Source: an uncultured beta proteobacterium (GTDB lineage Bacteria > Pseudomonadota > Gammaproteobacteria > Burkholderiales > SG8-39). Taken from it: a DNA stretch of 51,366 bases. A model generated the notes under the pieces. That model saw only the letters and a list, made by a program, of their open reading frames with translations. It made no database searches and had not been told where the DNA came from. Below are positions 36,111 through 44,405 of the stretch, piece after piece; position 1 is the stretch's first letter, and each line of letters starts with the position of its first letter. The stretch lies in assembly GCA_902826155.1 (NCBI GenBank), contig CADEDU010000032.1:1-51366 (forward strand), in the 5' to 3' direction. A program made the translations under genes and the position numbers.

Positions 36111-37342
36111 GCATCGTGGTGCCCAAGCACGCACCGATCGAACAGTTCGAGGTTCGCGAGGACTGTCTCGTCGTGGGCGGCGAGCCGCTTACGCGACTGG
36201 CCGAGCGGGTCGGGCGTACGCCGTTCTACGCCTACGATCGCGCCGTGCTCGATCGCCGTGTGCGGGCGCTGCGCGATGCGCTGCCGCGCGAGATCGAGTT
36301 GCACTTCGCGATGAAAGCCAATCCGATGCCGACGCTTGTCGCGCACATGGCGCGTCAGGTCGACGGCATCGACGTCGCATCAGGGCGGGAGCTGCGCGTG
36401 GCGCTCGATAGCGGGATGAATCCGCGCTACATCAGCTTCGCCGGACCAGGCAAATCAGTCGAAGAGCTGCGCCAGGCCGTGGCAGCCGGAATTCTGATCA
36501 ACGCCGAGTCGCGCCGTGAATTGCAGGCGATCCATCGGATCGCGCGGGAAACCGGCCTGCCCACTCGTATCGCCGTGCGAGTCAATCCCGACTTCGAACT
36601 GAAATCGGCAGGCATGAAGATGGGTAGCGGCCCGAAGCAGTTCGGCATCGACGCTGAAATCGTGCCCGAAGTGCTGCGCGAAATCGGTGAATTGGGTCTG
36701 GGATTCGAGGGCTTCCACATCTTCTGGGGCTCACAGAACCTGCGCGCCGAAGCAATTTGCGATGCTCAGCGCAAGTCGTTCGATCTCGCGGTATCGCTGG
36801 CAAAGCACGCGCCGGCTCCGGTGCGCGTACTCAACATCGGCGGCGGATTCGGCATTCCGTATTTTCCAGGCGACCTACCGCTCGATCTCGCACCGATCGG
36901 CCAGAACCTGCGCGAATTGGTCGCAGCTGCGAAGACGGCGCTGCCGCAAGCAACCCTGGTGGTCGAGCTGGGCCGCTTTCTCGTCGGTGAGGCTGGCGTG
37001 TATGTGTGCCGCATCGTCGACCGCAAGGTATCGCGCGGACACACGTTTCTGATCACCGACGGCGGCCTGCACCACCACCTGGCTGCAAGCGGCAATTTCG
37101 GCCAGGTGATCCGCAAGAACTACCCCGTCATCATTGGAAATCGCGTGACCGGCCAGGAGCGGGAGGTAGCCTCGGTCGTGGGTCCGCTGTGTACCCCGCT
37201 CGATCTGCTCGGCGACAAGGTCGAACTGGCGCGCGCTGAACCTGGCGACCTGGTAGTTGTCTTTCAGTCCGGGGCCTATGGCCTGAGTTCCAGTCCGACG
37301 GCGTTTCTGAGCCACCCTGAGCCTGTCGAGGTATTGGTCTAG
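36107..37342 (+). CDS. PLP-dependent decarboxylase, exosortase A system-associated
   Basis: The 411-residue protein is a fold-type III (alanine racemase-like) decarboxylase related to diaminopimelate and ornithine decarboxylases. Lys70 in FAMKANP forms the Schiff base, GGGFGIPYF near 245 binds phosphate, and VELGRFLVGEAG near 288 lines the site. The C-terminal Cys-Asp of the second active-site strand is in GPLCTPLDLL. The amine produced may be joined to the acid activated by the preceding ligase. It overlaps that gene by ATGA. It is a conserved marker of XrtA EPS loci; its substrate is not established. Confidence 0.93.
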   Translation: MSIVVPKHAPIEQFEVREDCLVVGGEPLTRLAERVGRTPFYAYDRAVLDRRVRALRDALPREIELHFAMKANPMPTLVAHMARQVDGIDVASGRELRVALDSGMNPRYISFAGPGKSVEELRQAVAAGILINAESRRELQAIHRIARETGLPTRIAVRVNPDFELKSAGMKMGSGPKQFGIDAEIVPEVLREIGELGLGFEGFHIFWGSQNLRAEAICDAQRKSFDLAVSLAKHAPAPVRVLNIGGGFGIPYFPGDLPLDLAPIGQNLRELVAAAKTALPQATLVVELGRFLVGEAGVYVCRIVDRKVSRGHTFLITDGGLHHHLAASGNFGQVIRKNYPVIIGNRVTGQEREVASVVGPLCTPLDLLGDKVELARAEPGDLVVVFQSGAYGLSSSPTAFLSHPEPVEVLV

Positions 37343-37372
37343 TGGTTCAGGTGGTTCAGGTTTAGTGGTTCG
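37342..37372 (+). repeat. Short tandem repeat GTGGTTCAG
   Basis: GTGGTTCAG occurs twice in tandem (37342-37350 and 37351-37359), followed by a partial third copy (GTGGTTC at 37365-37371). It begins directly at the decarboxylase stop codon. It may be slippage debris or part of a 3' end structure; no function is evident. Confidence 0.6.
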
Positions 37373-37571
37373 TTGGCGAGGGAGTGGCCGCTCGATCGGC
37401 TGATAGCGTCCAGAGGGAAATAGCGCACACTCGAACGCTCGGCTTGGCTATAGTTGACGCGAACATGCCAGAATTTGCGCCGCATCCAGATCGATTTCCC
37501 TTGAACGCGCTGGCCGCAATCGGGACTCGTGCACCCAGGTAATGACGAGATCAAGGAAGGAGGAGCGCCTC

Positions 37572-38246
37572 ATGGTGCTTAATCGAATTTCAGTGACGAC
37601 GCTTCGCGCGAGCTTTGCCGTACTGATCGCTGGTGCGTTCTCTCCGCTCGCGCTCGGGCAAATGGGCAACTGCGGCGATCTGCGCAATGGCCAGGTTGGC
37701 CCGTGGGACTACCGCACGAGTACGGCTGAATCGCGCAAGATCGTTGAGGATTACCACTTCACGCCGCAGGTGGAGGGCTTGGCCGGCGGCGAAAGCACGG
37801 CCTTCGTCGGGGGTGACATCGACTACCTGTTGCGCGCTTACCCGAATCACGCACGTGGCCTGCTCGCGCTGACGCGGCTGGCGGCCAAGGAAGGTGACCG
37901 GCCGAAGGGCTCACGCTACACCGTCGAGTGCTGGTTCGATCGTGCGACTCGCTTCGCGCCCAACGATGGCGCCGTACACATGCTCTACGGCCTCTACCTG
38001 CTCAAGAAGGGGCGCAAGGAAGACGCGGTCAAGTCGCTCGAATTGGCGCGTGAATTCGGCAGCGCGGACGATCCCAATCTCAACTACAACCTTGGACTTG
38101 CGTATCTCGAAGTCGGTGAGTACGAGAAATCCCTGGCCCATGCCCACAAGGCGTACGCGCTCGGCTTCCCACTTCCGGGCTTGAAAAATCGCTTGCAACG
38201 AGCGAACAAGTGGCGCGAGCCTGCACCTGCCACGCGCGGCGGTTGA
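37572..38246 (+). CDS. Secreted tetratricopeptide-repeat protein
   Basis: The 224-residue protein has a signal peptide (Met to about residue 30, ending near LALGQ) and a TPR-rich remainder. The clearest repeats are at roughly 135-165 and 168-200 (the VHMLYGLYLLKKGRKEDA and LNYNLGLAYLEVGEYEKS types). Two Cys lie early in the mature protein (Cys34, and Cys in VECWF). The ATG at 37572 has a strong GGAAGGAGGAG; an ATG at 37542 lies before this site and is unlikely. It could be a periplasmic scaffold for the polysaccharide assembly line. It is transcribed toward the CapK gene. Confidence 0.85.
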   Translation: MVLNRISVTTLRASFAVLIAGAFSPLALGQMGNCGDLRNGQVGPWDYRTSTAESRKIVEDYHFTPQVEGLAGGESTAFVGGDIDYLLRAYPNHARGLLALTRLAAKEGDRPKGSRYTVECWFDRATRFAPNDGAVHMLYGLYLLKKGRKEDAVKSLELAREFGSADDPNLNYNLGLAYLEVGEYEKSLAHAHKAYALGFPLPGLKNRLQRANKWREPAPATRGG

Positions 38247-38262
38247 GTCTCAACGGCGCGGG

Positions 38263-39675
38263 CTAGCCGCTGCCTTGGGCGGACTCCGGCTTTGCCGCAC
38301 TCTCGCCGAGAGCACCCGGTCGAACAGGAGTAACCGCACTCACGACATAGCGGAATTTTCCGGATCGCTCCGGCTTGATCTCGTCGACCAACTCGATCGG
38401 GACCTGCACACCCTGCCCCAGGCGCAGACGGAACGTGTCGCGAATGCTGTCGAGCAATTTGTGATCGAAAGCAGCGTCGACCACGAGCAGAACGCGTACG
38501 AGGTCTTGGCTTTCCTGGATGATCTTGAACTGGCGCACGCCGGCCAGATCGCGGATGACGTAGATGAGCGCCAGCCCATGCATGATGGTGCCGTTCTGCG
38601 CAACGACGAAGTCGGTTGATCGCCCCTGTATCTCCTGCAGCAGCGGCAGTCCTCGGCCGCACGCGCAACGGCTACTGCCAAGCACGCCGACATCGCCGGT
38701 GCGATAGCGAATGAATGGAAACTCGCGGGTCGCCAGATGCGTCACCACGATCTCGCCCGGCGTGCCAGCAGGCGTGGGTCGATCGTCCGGTCCGATCGTC
38801 TCGACGATGAGGTCTTCCGCGGTGATATGCATGCTGCCGCTTGGGCATTCATGCGCGATGAAACCCGCGTCTCGGCCGCCGTAACCGTTGGCGACGCGGC
38901 AGCCGAACGTCTTCGCGATCTGCTCGCGCTGGTAGTCGTAGAGCTTCTCCGAGGTCACGAAAGCGACTTTCACGCCGATGTCCGTCATTGCGATGCCGCG
39001 TTTGTCGGCGTGCGCAGCGATATGCGCCAACGCGGACGGATAGCCGAACAGCATCCGCGGACGAACCGCGCGAATCTGCGCGACGAATCGGTCGAGATTC
39101 GCGTCGGACATCTCGAAAGCCGCCAGCAGGCTCGTGCGCAGCGCCCGGTCCCGTATCGCTCGCACCCGATCCTGCGACCCGAGCTCGATCGGCGAACCCC
39201 ACACCACGATCTCGGGATCACCGATATCCACGTCCCACCAACGCGTCGCCCGCCATTTAGAAGCGACGTCATGGCTCACGCGGTCCTTGCCGATGTAGAA
39301 CACCAGCGGTTCACCGCTCGATCCGCCGGTGTTGTAGCGCTTGAGCGGGCCGGCATCGGTCGCTTTGAGGGCTTCGGTATGCTGGCGGATCAAGGCTTTG
39401 GTGAGGAATGGGAGGCGACTCAGATCGTTGAGACCGGTGACCGAGTCCGGCGCGAATCCGATACGAGCGAACAGGTCGTGGTAGTACGGCACTGAATCAT
39501 TGACCCGTCGCAGGAATGCGCGCAGTTTTTGTAAGCGAAGCTCGGCTATCTGCTCGGGACTGAACCACTGCGATGCCTCCAGCGCGCGGCGCAGCGCGAC
39601 ACTTGAATGGCCCTTGAGGCGCTCGTGCAGCGGAAACATCACGCCCGCCGCGAGCTTGGTGTACAGCCCGGACAT
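38263..39675 (-). CDS. CapK/PaaK-like AMP-forming ligase
   Basis: The 470-residue protein is a phenylacetate-CoA ligase-like adenylating enzyme of the CapK group found in capsule and EPS loci. The AMP-binding motif reads YNTGGSSGEPL near residue 113. It has the GYGGRDAGF motif near 266, the TGDVG motif near 328 and the C-terminal KPERSGKFR. These enzymes may activate an acid for attachment to a polymer, for example in amide or ester decoration; the substrate is unknown. An AAGGAG site precedes the ATG. It is the last gene of the long minus-strand EPS operon. Confidence 0.9.
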   Translation of the reverse strand: MSGLYTKLAAGVMFPLHERLKGHSSVALRRALEASQWFSPEQIAELRLQKLRAFLRRVNDSVPYYHDLFARIGFAPDSVTGLNDLSRLPFLTKALIRQHTEALKATDAGPLKRYNTGGSSGEPLVFYIGKDRVSHDVASKWRATRWWDVDIGDPEIVVWGSPIELGSQDRVRAIRDRALRTSLLAAFEMSDANLDRFVAQIRAVRPRMLFGYPSALAHIAAHADKRGIAMTDIGVKVAFVTSEKLYDYQREQIAKTFGCRVANGYGGRDAGFIAHECPSGSMHITAEDLIVETIGPDDRPTPAGTPGEIVVTHLATREFPFIRYRTGDVGVLGSSRCACGRGLPLLQEIQGRSTDFVVAQNGTIMHGLALIYVIRDLAGVRQFKIIQESQDLVRVLLVVDAAFDHKLLDSIRDTFRLRLGQGVQVPIELVDEIKPERSGKFRYVVSAVTPVRPGALGESAAKPESAQGSG

Positions 39676-39713
39676 CTTTCGATTGCTCCTTCTAGTCGAC
39701 GATACTGCGTCGC

Positions 39714-40859
39714 TTAGCCGCCCAGGCGCCTCGCGTTGGCGCCAATGACCCCCGACCGCCTCATGGCCGTCTCATACGCTGCGAACAGCAGCGGACGCAC
39801 ACGCTCCCAGGTGTAGTTCTGCGCGGCACGCAGGCCAGCGCTCCTCATCCGTAGGGCGCGCTCCGGTTCACCCAGCACCTGCAACGCAGCCTGCGCCATC
39901 GACGTTGGATTGCCTGGCGGCACGAGCAGTGCGGTCTGGCCGTGCGTCACGAGGTATGGAATCCCGCCTACGTCGGTGCTAACGATCGGCACCCCGCTCG
40001 CCATCGCCTCCAGCAACGAGATCGGCATGTTGTCCACCAACGACGTGTTGAGCAACAAGTCGGCCGATTGATACAGCGACGCGATCCGCTCGTTGTCCAA
40101 TCGCCCGGTGAACGTCACGGACTCGCTGATTCCCAGTTCACTCGCCAGCGTCTCGAGCGATCCCCGCAATGGACCGGACCCGGCGACCGTCAACCGTGCC
40201 TTTCGATGAACTTCACGCACCTTCGCAAACGTGCGCAATGCGGTGGCGATGTCGTAGATCTCCTCCAGATTGCGCGTGACGATGAGGTGCGGCTCGACTG
40301 CCGGGCGGGCGACCGGCTGGAAGCGTTCGAGATTGATGATGTTCTGCACGATCGTCGTGGCAATGCCGTGTTCCGCGAACACCTTCTCGAGAAAGCCGGA
40401 CGGCACCACCACCAACGACGCGCGCCGAATCGACCAGCGCACGATCGCGGCTTGCTTCGCGAGAAACGTCCCGGCCTCGCCGCCCCGATAGTTGACTACC
40501 ACCGGAGTGCGATGCAGGTAGCCGATCCAGATCGCGGGCGCCGCGAACAGATGCCAGGCCCAACCGGAGTTGGCCATGACGTGAATGACCTGCACGCGGC
40601 TCGCCGTCGACCAAAGCCGATACAGGTAGGGCAGCAGGCGGAACAGAGCCCGCACTCCCTGGAGCTTCTCAACCCATGACGGACGATAGGGTGCGTTCAC
40701 CTGCACCAGTTCAACCGTGCAACCCTGCTGTTGCAGCAACCCGATCAACTGCTTGGTCTGATTCGCCATTCCGCCCGAAGGCGGCGGCAGTGGTCCGACC
40801 AGACCAATGTTGAGCTTGGTGGGCTGCGCCGGCAGTAGCGTGGAACGGGGCTCAGACAT
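39714..40859 (-). CDS. Glycosyltransferase family 4
   Basis: The 381-residue protein has a GT-B fold. The N-terminal glycine-rich loop is GLVGPLPPPSGGMANQ (about 19-34) and VVVNYRGGEAGTF lies mid-domain. The C-terminal GT4 motif is NTSLVDNMPISLLEAMASG, with Glu as the nucleotide-binding residue. The ATG at 40859 overlaps the stop of the deacetylase gene by 8 nt; a start 8 codons earlier is possible. It adds a sugar to the lipid-linked oligosaccharide, probably retaining the anomeric configuration. Confidence 0.92.
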   Translation of the reverse strand: MSEPRSTLLPAQPTKLNIGLVGPLPPPSGGMANQTKQLIGLLQQQGCTVELVQVNAPYRPSWVEKLQGVRALFRLLPYLYRLWSTASRVQVIHVMANSGWAWHLFAAPAIWIGYLHRTPVVVNYRGGEAGTFLAKQAAIVRWSIRRASLVVVPSGFLEKVFAEHGIATTIVQNIINLERFQPVARPAVEPHLIVTRNLEEIYDIATALRTFAKVREVHRKARLTVAGSGPLRGSLETLASELGISESVTFTGRLDNERIASLYQSADLLLNTSLVDNMPISLLEAMASGVPIVSTDVGGIPYLVTHGQTALLVPPGNPTSMAQAALQVLGEPERALRMRSAGLRAAQNYTWERVRPLLFAAYETAMRRSGVIGANARRLGG

Positions 40860-41805
40860 GCTCAAAGCTCGCTTGGCGCGCATTCAGAGCAAAGCGCACC
40901 GCGAATCTGAAGCTCGAGCGGTCCCACGGCGTGAAACGCGGGATTTGGAACTGATCATCGCCGGGTCGGAACACGCCGGCGGCCGTCGAAACTGCCACCT
41001 TGAACCCTGCTTCGCGCGCCATCGAGACGTGGGCGCTCGCATAGTCTTGCTTGGGGCGGCCGTTCGGGTAAGCGAACAGATCGACGCGCTCGCCGAGCAG
41101 CGACTCCAGGTACTGCTTGCTCTGCACGATCTCGGCGCGAGCCACTTCGTCTTCCACTGCTGCGAGTATCGGGTGCGACATCGTATGCGCCCCGATGGTC
41201 ATGCCGGCGCGCTTCATGCCGAGCACTTGCTGATCGGTCATCATCAGGTCATCGGGTAGCGAGGCGTCTATCTTTCGTGCGATTGCCGTTACACGCTCCG
41301 TGCGCTCCTCGATGGAGAAGTACTTGAGCTTGCGCAGCAGCCGATCGATCGCCGCGAGGCGCTCCGCCGTTGTGCCAATCGAATAGGACTCCAGCCCCAT
41401 CGACCTGAGATCGAGCTGTAAGCCTGGCGCCTGACGGATCGTCTCGATCACGGTGTCATTGAACATGCGGCCGCCATTGAGGAACCCGGGCGCTACGAAG
41501 AACGTGGCGTTGAGGCCAAGTCTGCGCAGAATCGGCATGGCCAAGGTGTAGTTGTCGGCGTAACCGTCGTCGAAGGTAATCGCCAATGGCCGAGGCGGAA
41601 GCGGCTGAGAAGAGAAGGTGGCTATGCGTTCGAGCGGAACCACCGAAAACCACCGCTTCACCCACAGCATCACCTGCTCGAAGCGGGCGGCATCTGGCTC
41701 CCCGGGCCGCAACTCGTCAGGCTGCGCCAGCACCCGATGGAAGATCATCACGGTGGCGGGGTTACCACCACCGGGACCGAGCATCGCGTTGATGAGTCTG
41801 TACAC
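40852..41805 (-). CDS. Polysaccharide deacetylase (NodB-like)
   Basis: The 317-residue protein has the carbohydrate esterase 4 fold. Motif 1 is TFDDGYADN (about 75-83), whose first Asp is the base and second Asp the metal ligand. Motif 2 is GAHTMSHP (about 209-216), giving two His ligands. The start is GTG at 41805, with the first internal ATG 7 codons later. It has no signal peptide, so it is likely cytoplasmic or acts on the precursor. It lies 57 bp after the dehydrogenase gene in the same operon. A second, distinct deacetylase is at the right edge of the window. Confidence 0.92.
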   Translation of the reverse strand: MYRLINAMLGPGGGNPATVMIFHRVLAQPDELRPGEPDAARFEQVMLWVKRWFSVVPLERIATFSSQPLPPRPLAITFDDGYADNYTLAMPILRRLGLNATFFVAPGFLNGGRMFNDTVIETIRQAPGLQLDLRSMGLESYSIGTTAERLAAIDRLLRKLKYFSIEERTERVTAIARKIDASLPDDLMMTDQQVLGMKRAGMTIGAHTMSHPILAAVEDEVARAEIVQSKQYLESLLGERVDLFAYPNGRPKQDYASAHVSMAREAGFKVAVSTAAGVFRPGDDQFQIPRFTPWDRSSFRFAVRFALNARQASFEHV

Positions 41806-41862
41806 GTCGGGCGTTGCAGCCGGTGCTGCGGTGCCAGGAGGCGCCGCGGAACGCAGCCTATC

Positions 41863-43179
41863 TCACCAGCACAATCCGACGTGCTCGCCACGCCAGGACT
41901 GTCGATTGGGAATGTTCACCAGATCAATCAGGATGTGTTCGTCGCGGACGTGGCCGCGCAGCGATTCGAGAGTGCTCGCATCGTTCAGCCCGACCACCAG
42001 AAGGTCCGACTCCCCAACCACGGCACCCAGGTCGCTTTTCATGAGCGAGCCCAGATGCGGGAGGTGTTCGGCGATGAACCGGCGATTGGCGCCAAGCAGA
42101 TTCGAAAGATGCACTTCCGGATCGTAGACCGAAAGCGTGAGCCCTTTGCCGAACAGCTGCTCGGCCAGGTAGACGAGCGGGCTCTCGCGCAGATCATCGG
42201 TACCGGTCTTGAATGCCAATCCGATCATGCCGATGCGCTTCTTGCCGGACGCGAGAATCTTGTTGATCGCGTGTTCGATGTGTACCCGATTGGACTGGAG
42301 AATACCGCCAAGCATCGGCAGTTCGACGTCGTGCGACTTCGCCAGGTACATCGTCGCGCGCAGATCCTTTGGCAGACAGGAGCCGCCGAACGCGAATCCG
42401 GGTTTCAGGTACGCCTTCGAAATGTTGAGTTGCGTGTCGCGGCACACCAGATCCATCACCTGGAACGCGTCGACCCCGAGTGACTCGCACAGCCGCGCAG
42501 TCTCGTTGGCGAATGAGATCTTCAGCGCATGGAAGTTGTTGCAGCAGTACTTGACCATCTCCGCCGCGCGCACCGAGGTGGCGTACAGCTCGCATGGCAG
42601 ATGGCCGAACAGGTCGCGCAATTTCTGCACCGGATAGTCATGGGTCGCACCAACGATCGTAAAGGGCGGCCGATCGTAGTCGCGGATGGACGAGCCTTCG
42701 CGCAGAAACTCGGGCTGGAAACAGGTATGAAAGCCCTCACCACTCTTCTTGCCCGATGTCTCCTCGACGATCGGGGCAAGCACGTCTTCCACCGTGCCGG
42801 GTACCAACGTGGAGCGGAACACCAACACGTGCGGCTGCGCCTTGTCGCGTAGCGCGGCGCCGACTTCACGCGCCAGCCGCAGGATCGCCGACTGGTCCTG
42901 GCTGCCGTTGGCCGCCGAAGGCGTGCCAACGCAGATCAACGACATCTCGCTGTCATGGATCGCGGCGCGAACGTCCTTGGTGACCGTAACGCGCTTACTG
43001 GCGACCACTTTCGCCATGAGCTCGATCATGCCCTCCTCGACCACGGGAGTCTTCCCAGAGGCGATGAGATCGAGCTTCGCCTGGTCGATGTCGACACCGA
43101 TGACGTGGTGGCCGTCACGCGCCAGGCAGGCGAGCGACACCGCGCCGACGTATCCGAGTCCGAAGATGCTGATTCTCAC
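41863..43179 (-). CDS. Nucleotide sugar dehydrogenase, GDP-mannose/UDP-glucose type
   Basis: This 438-residue enzyme oxidises a hexose nucleotide to the uronic acid. The Rossmann motif is FGLGYVGAVS (6-15). Catalytic Cys268 is in GFAFGGSCLPKD, the pattern seen in AlgD and UDP-glucose dehydrogenases rather than the GGHCIGVD of the enzyme at 17166. FQPEFLREGSSI (154-165) is another AlgD-like segment. The GTG at 43179 overlaps the stop of the previous gene (GTGA). Together the two dehydrogenases imply two different uronic acids in the polymer. Confidence 0.93.
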   Translation of the reverse strand: MRISIFGLGYVGAVSLACLARDGHHVIGVDIDQAKLDLIASGKTPVVEEGMIELMAKVVASKRVTVTKDVRAAIHDSEMSLICVGTPSAANGSQDQSAILRLAREVGAALRDKAQPHVLVFRSTLVPGTVEDVLAPIVEETSGKKSGEGFHTCFQPEFLREGSSIRDYDRPPFTIVGATHDYPVQKLRDLFGHLPCELYATSVRAAEMVKYCCNNFHALKISFANETARLCESLGVDAFQVMDLVCRDTQLNISKAYLKPGFAFGGSCLPKDLRATMYLAKSHDVELPMLGGILQSNRVHIEHAINKILASGKKRIGMIGLAFKTGTDDLRESPLVYLAEQLFGKGLTLSVYDPEVHLSNLLGANRRFIAEHLPHLGSLMKSDLGAVVGESDLLVVGLNDASTLESLRGHVRDEHILIDLVNIPNRQSWRGEHVGLCW

Positions 43180-44405
43180 GGTTGATAAGCCCTTTCCGCT
43201 TGGCCAGGCTGCGCGGACGCACGTCCGGCCATGCCACGTTCGATGATTCCGTCCAGACGGCGCATGGAGCTGTCCCACGCGTGATGCGAAAGCATGCGTG
43301 CCCGGCCTGCCAGCGCCAACCGGCTGCGTTCCGTCGGGTCTTCGATGATGCGCAGGATCGCCGCAGCGTACTCCGCGGGCGAATTGGCCACGAGGAAATG
43401 CTCGCGATCGAGCGCGTCGACACCCCCTGCGGCGGTCCCGCTAGTAACCACCGGCACACCCATCGCCATGGCCTCCAGAATCTTGTTCTGGGTTCCGCGA
43501 GCGATGTTGAGCGGCGCGACCATCAGTGCCGACTTCCGCACGTACGGCTGCACTTCCGGGACCGACCCGGTGACCGTCACTCCGGGAATCTCGCCCAGCT
43601 TGCGGATCGCGGGCGAGGGGTCGGCGCCGACGATGATCAACTTGATGTTCGGACGGCGCGACTTGAGCAGCGGCAGGGTGTTCGCGCAGAAATCGAACAT
43701 GCATTCCTGGTTCGGGTAGTAGTCCATCCGCCCGATGAAGCTGATCGTGTCCGGGTCGTACGGCTCGTCTCCGGGGCTGAATGCCTTGCTGTCCACGCCG
43801 TTCGGAAACCAATCGGTAGGCGTGCCGGTCCCGTAGCTCTCCAAGGTCTCCCACTCGGCGCGTGTGGTTGCGGTGCACAGATTGAACTTGCGAGCGAGTC
43901 GCTTCTCCTCACGCTCGAGCTTGCGTCCTTCCAGCCAGTAGCCGGCGGAAAGCGGGAAAGCTTTGTAGTGCGCGTATTCGAGCCACTTCTGTGAGTCCAT
44001 GTCACCGAAATCGAGAATCTTGAACGGTCCCTCGACATCCGAAAGGTACGGGGCAACCGACGAGCAATGCACGAAGATCAGGTCGAAACGCTCGGCCGAC
44101 ACCAATCGCCGAATCTGGGCCGCCAGTTCTGCAGAGTAGAAGTATCCAAACGATGAGGGCCGCAGCGTCGGCAGTCGCGCGACCATGCGAAGCGCCTGCA
44201 CCGTGTTGTTCACTGTGACCACTTCGAACCGATGACAGTGCGGCGCGATGCCCTGGCCGTCCCGCGCTTCGGATTCCGAACGGGCGAGTGAGGCCACAGT
44301 GACTTCGTGGCGCTGCGCCAGGTGCCGGATCATGTTGAATGGCCGGATCTTCCCGCCGCGTTTGGGCGGGAACGGGAAACGGTGACAGACGTAGAGGATC
44401 TTCAC
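43176..44405 (-). CDS. Glycosyltransferase, PEP-CTERM/XrtA-associated group
   Basis: The 409-residue GT-B enzyme starts with KILYVCHRFPFPPKRGGK, the N-terminus typical of the XrtA-associated sugar transferase family. A central FGDMDSQKW and a C-terminal APLNIARGTQNKILEAMAMG motif complete the GT4-like site. The GTG at 44405 overlaps the stop of the AsnB gene upstream (GTGA), so translation is coupled. It transfers one sugar of the repeat unit; donor and acceptor are unknown. Confidence 0.92.
   Translation of the reverse strand: MKILYVCHRFPFPPKRGGKIRPFNMIRHLAQRHEVTVASLARSESEARDGQGIAPHCHRFEVVTVNNTVQALRMVARLPTLRPSSFGYFYSAELAAQIRRLVSAERFDLIFVHCSSVAPYLSDVEGPFKILDFGDMDSQKWLEYAHYKAFPLSAGYWLEGRKLEREEKRLARKFNLCTATTRAEWETLESYGTGTPTDWFPNGVDSKAFSPGDEPYDPDTISFIGRMDYYPNQECMFDFCANTLPLLKSRRPNIKLIIVGADPSPAIRKLGEIPGVTVTGSVPEVQPYVRKSALMVAPLNIARGTQNKILEAMAMGVPVVTSGTAAGGVDALDREHFLVANSPAEYAAAILRIIEDPTERSRLALAGRARMLSHHAWDSSMRRLDGIIERGMAGRASAQPGQAERAYQP

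Noticed and set aside
37572..38246. Secreted TPR protein as a PEP-CTERM substrate
   Set aside because: Its C-terminus lacks the Pro-Glu-Pro motif, the hydrophobic helix and the basic tail of PEP-CTERM signals. No other protein in the window has them either.
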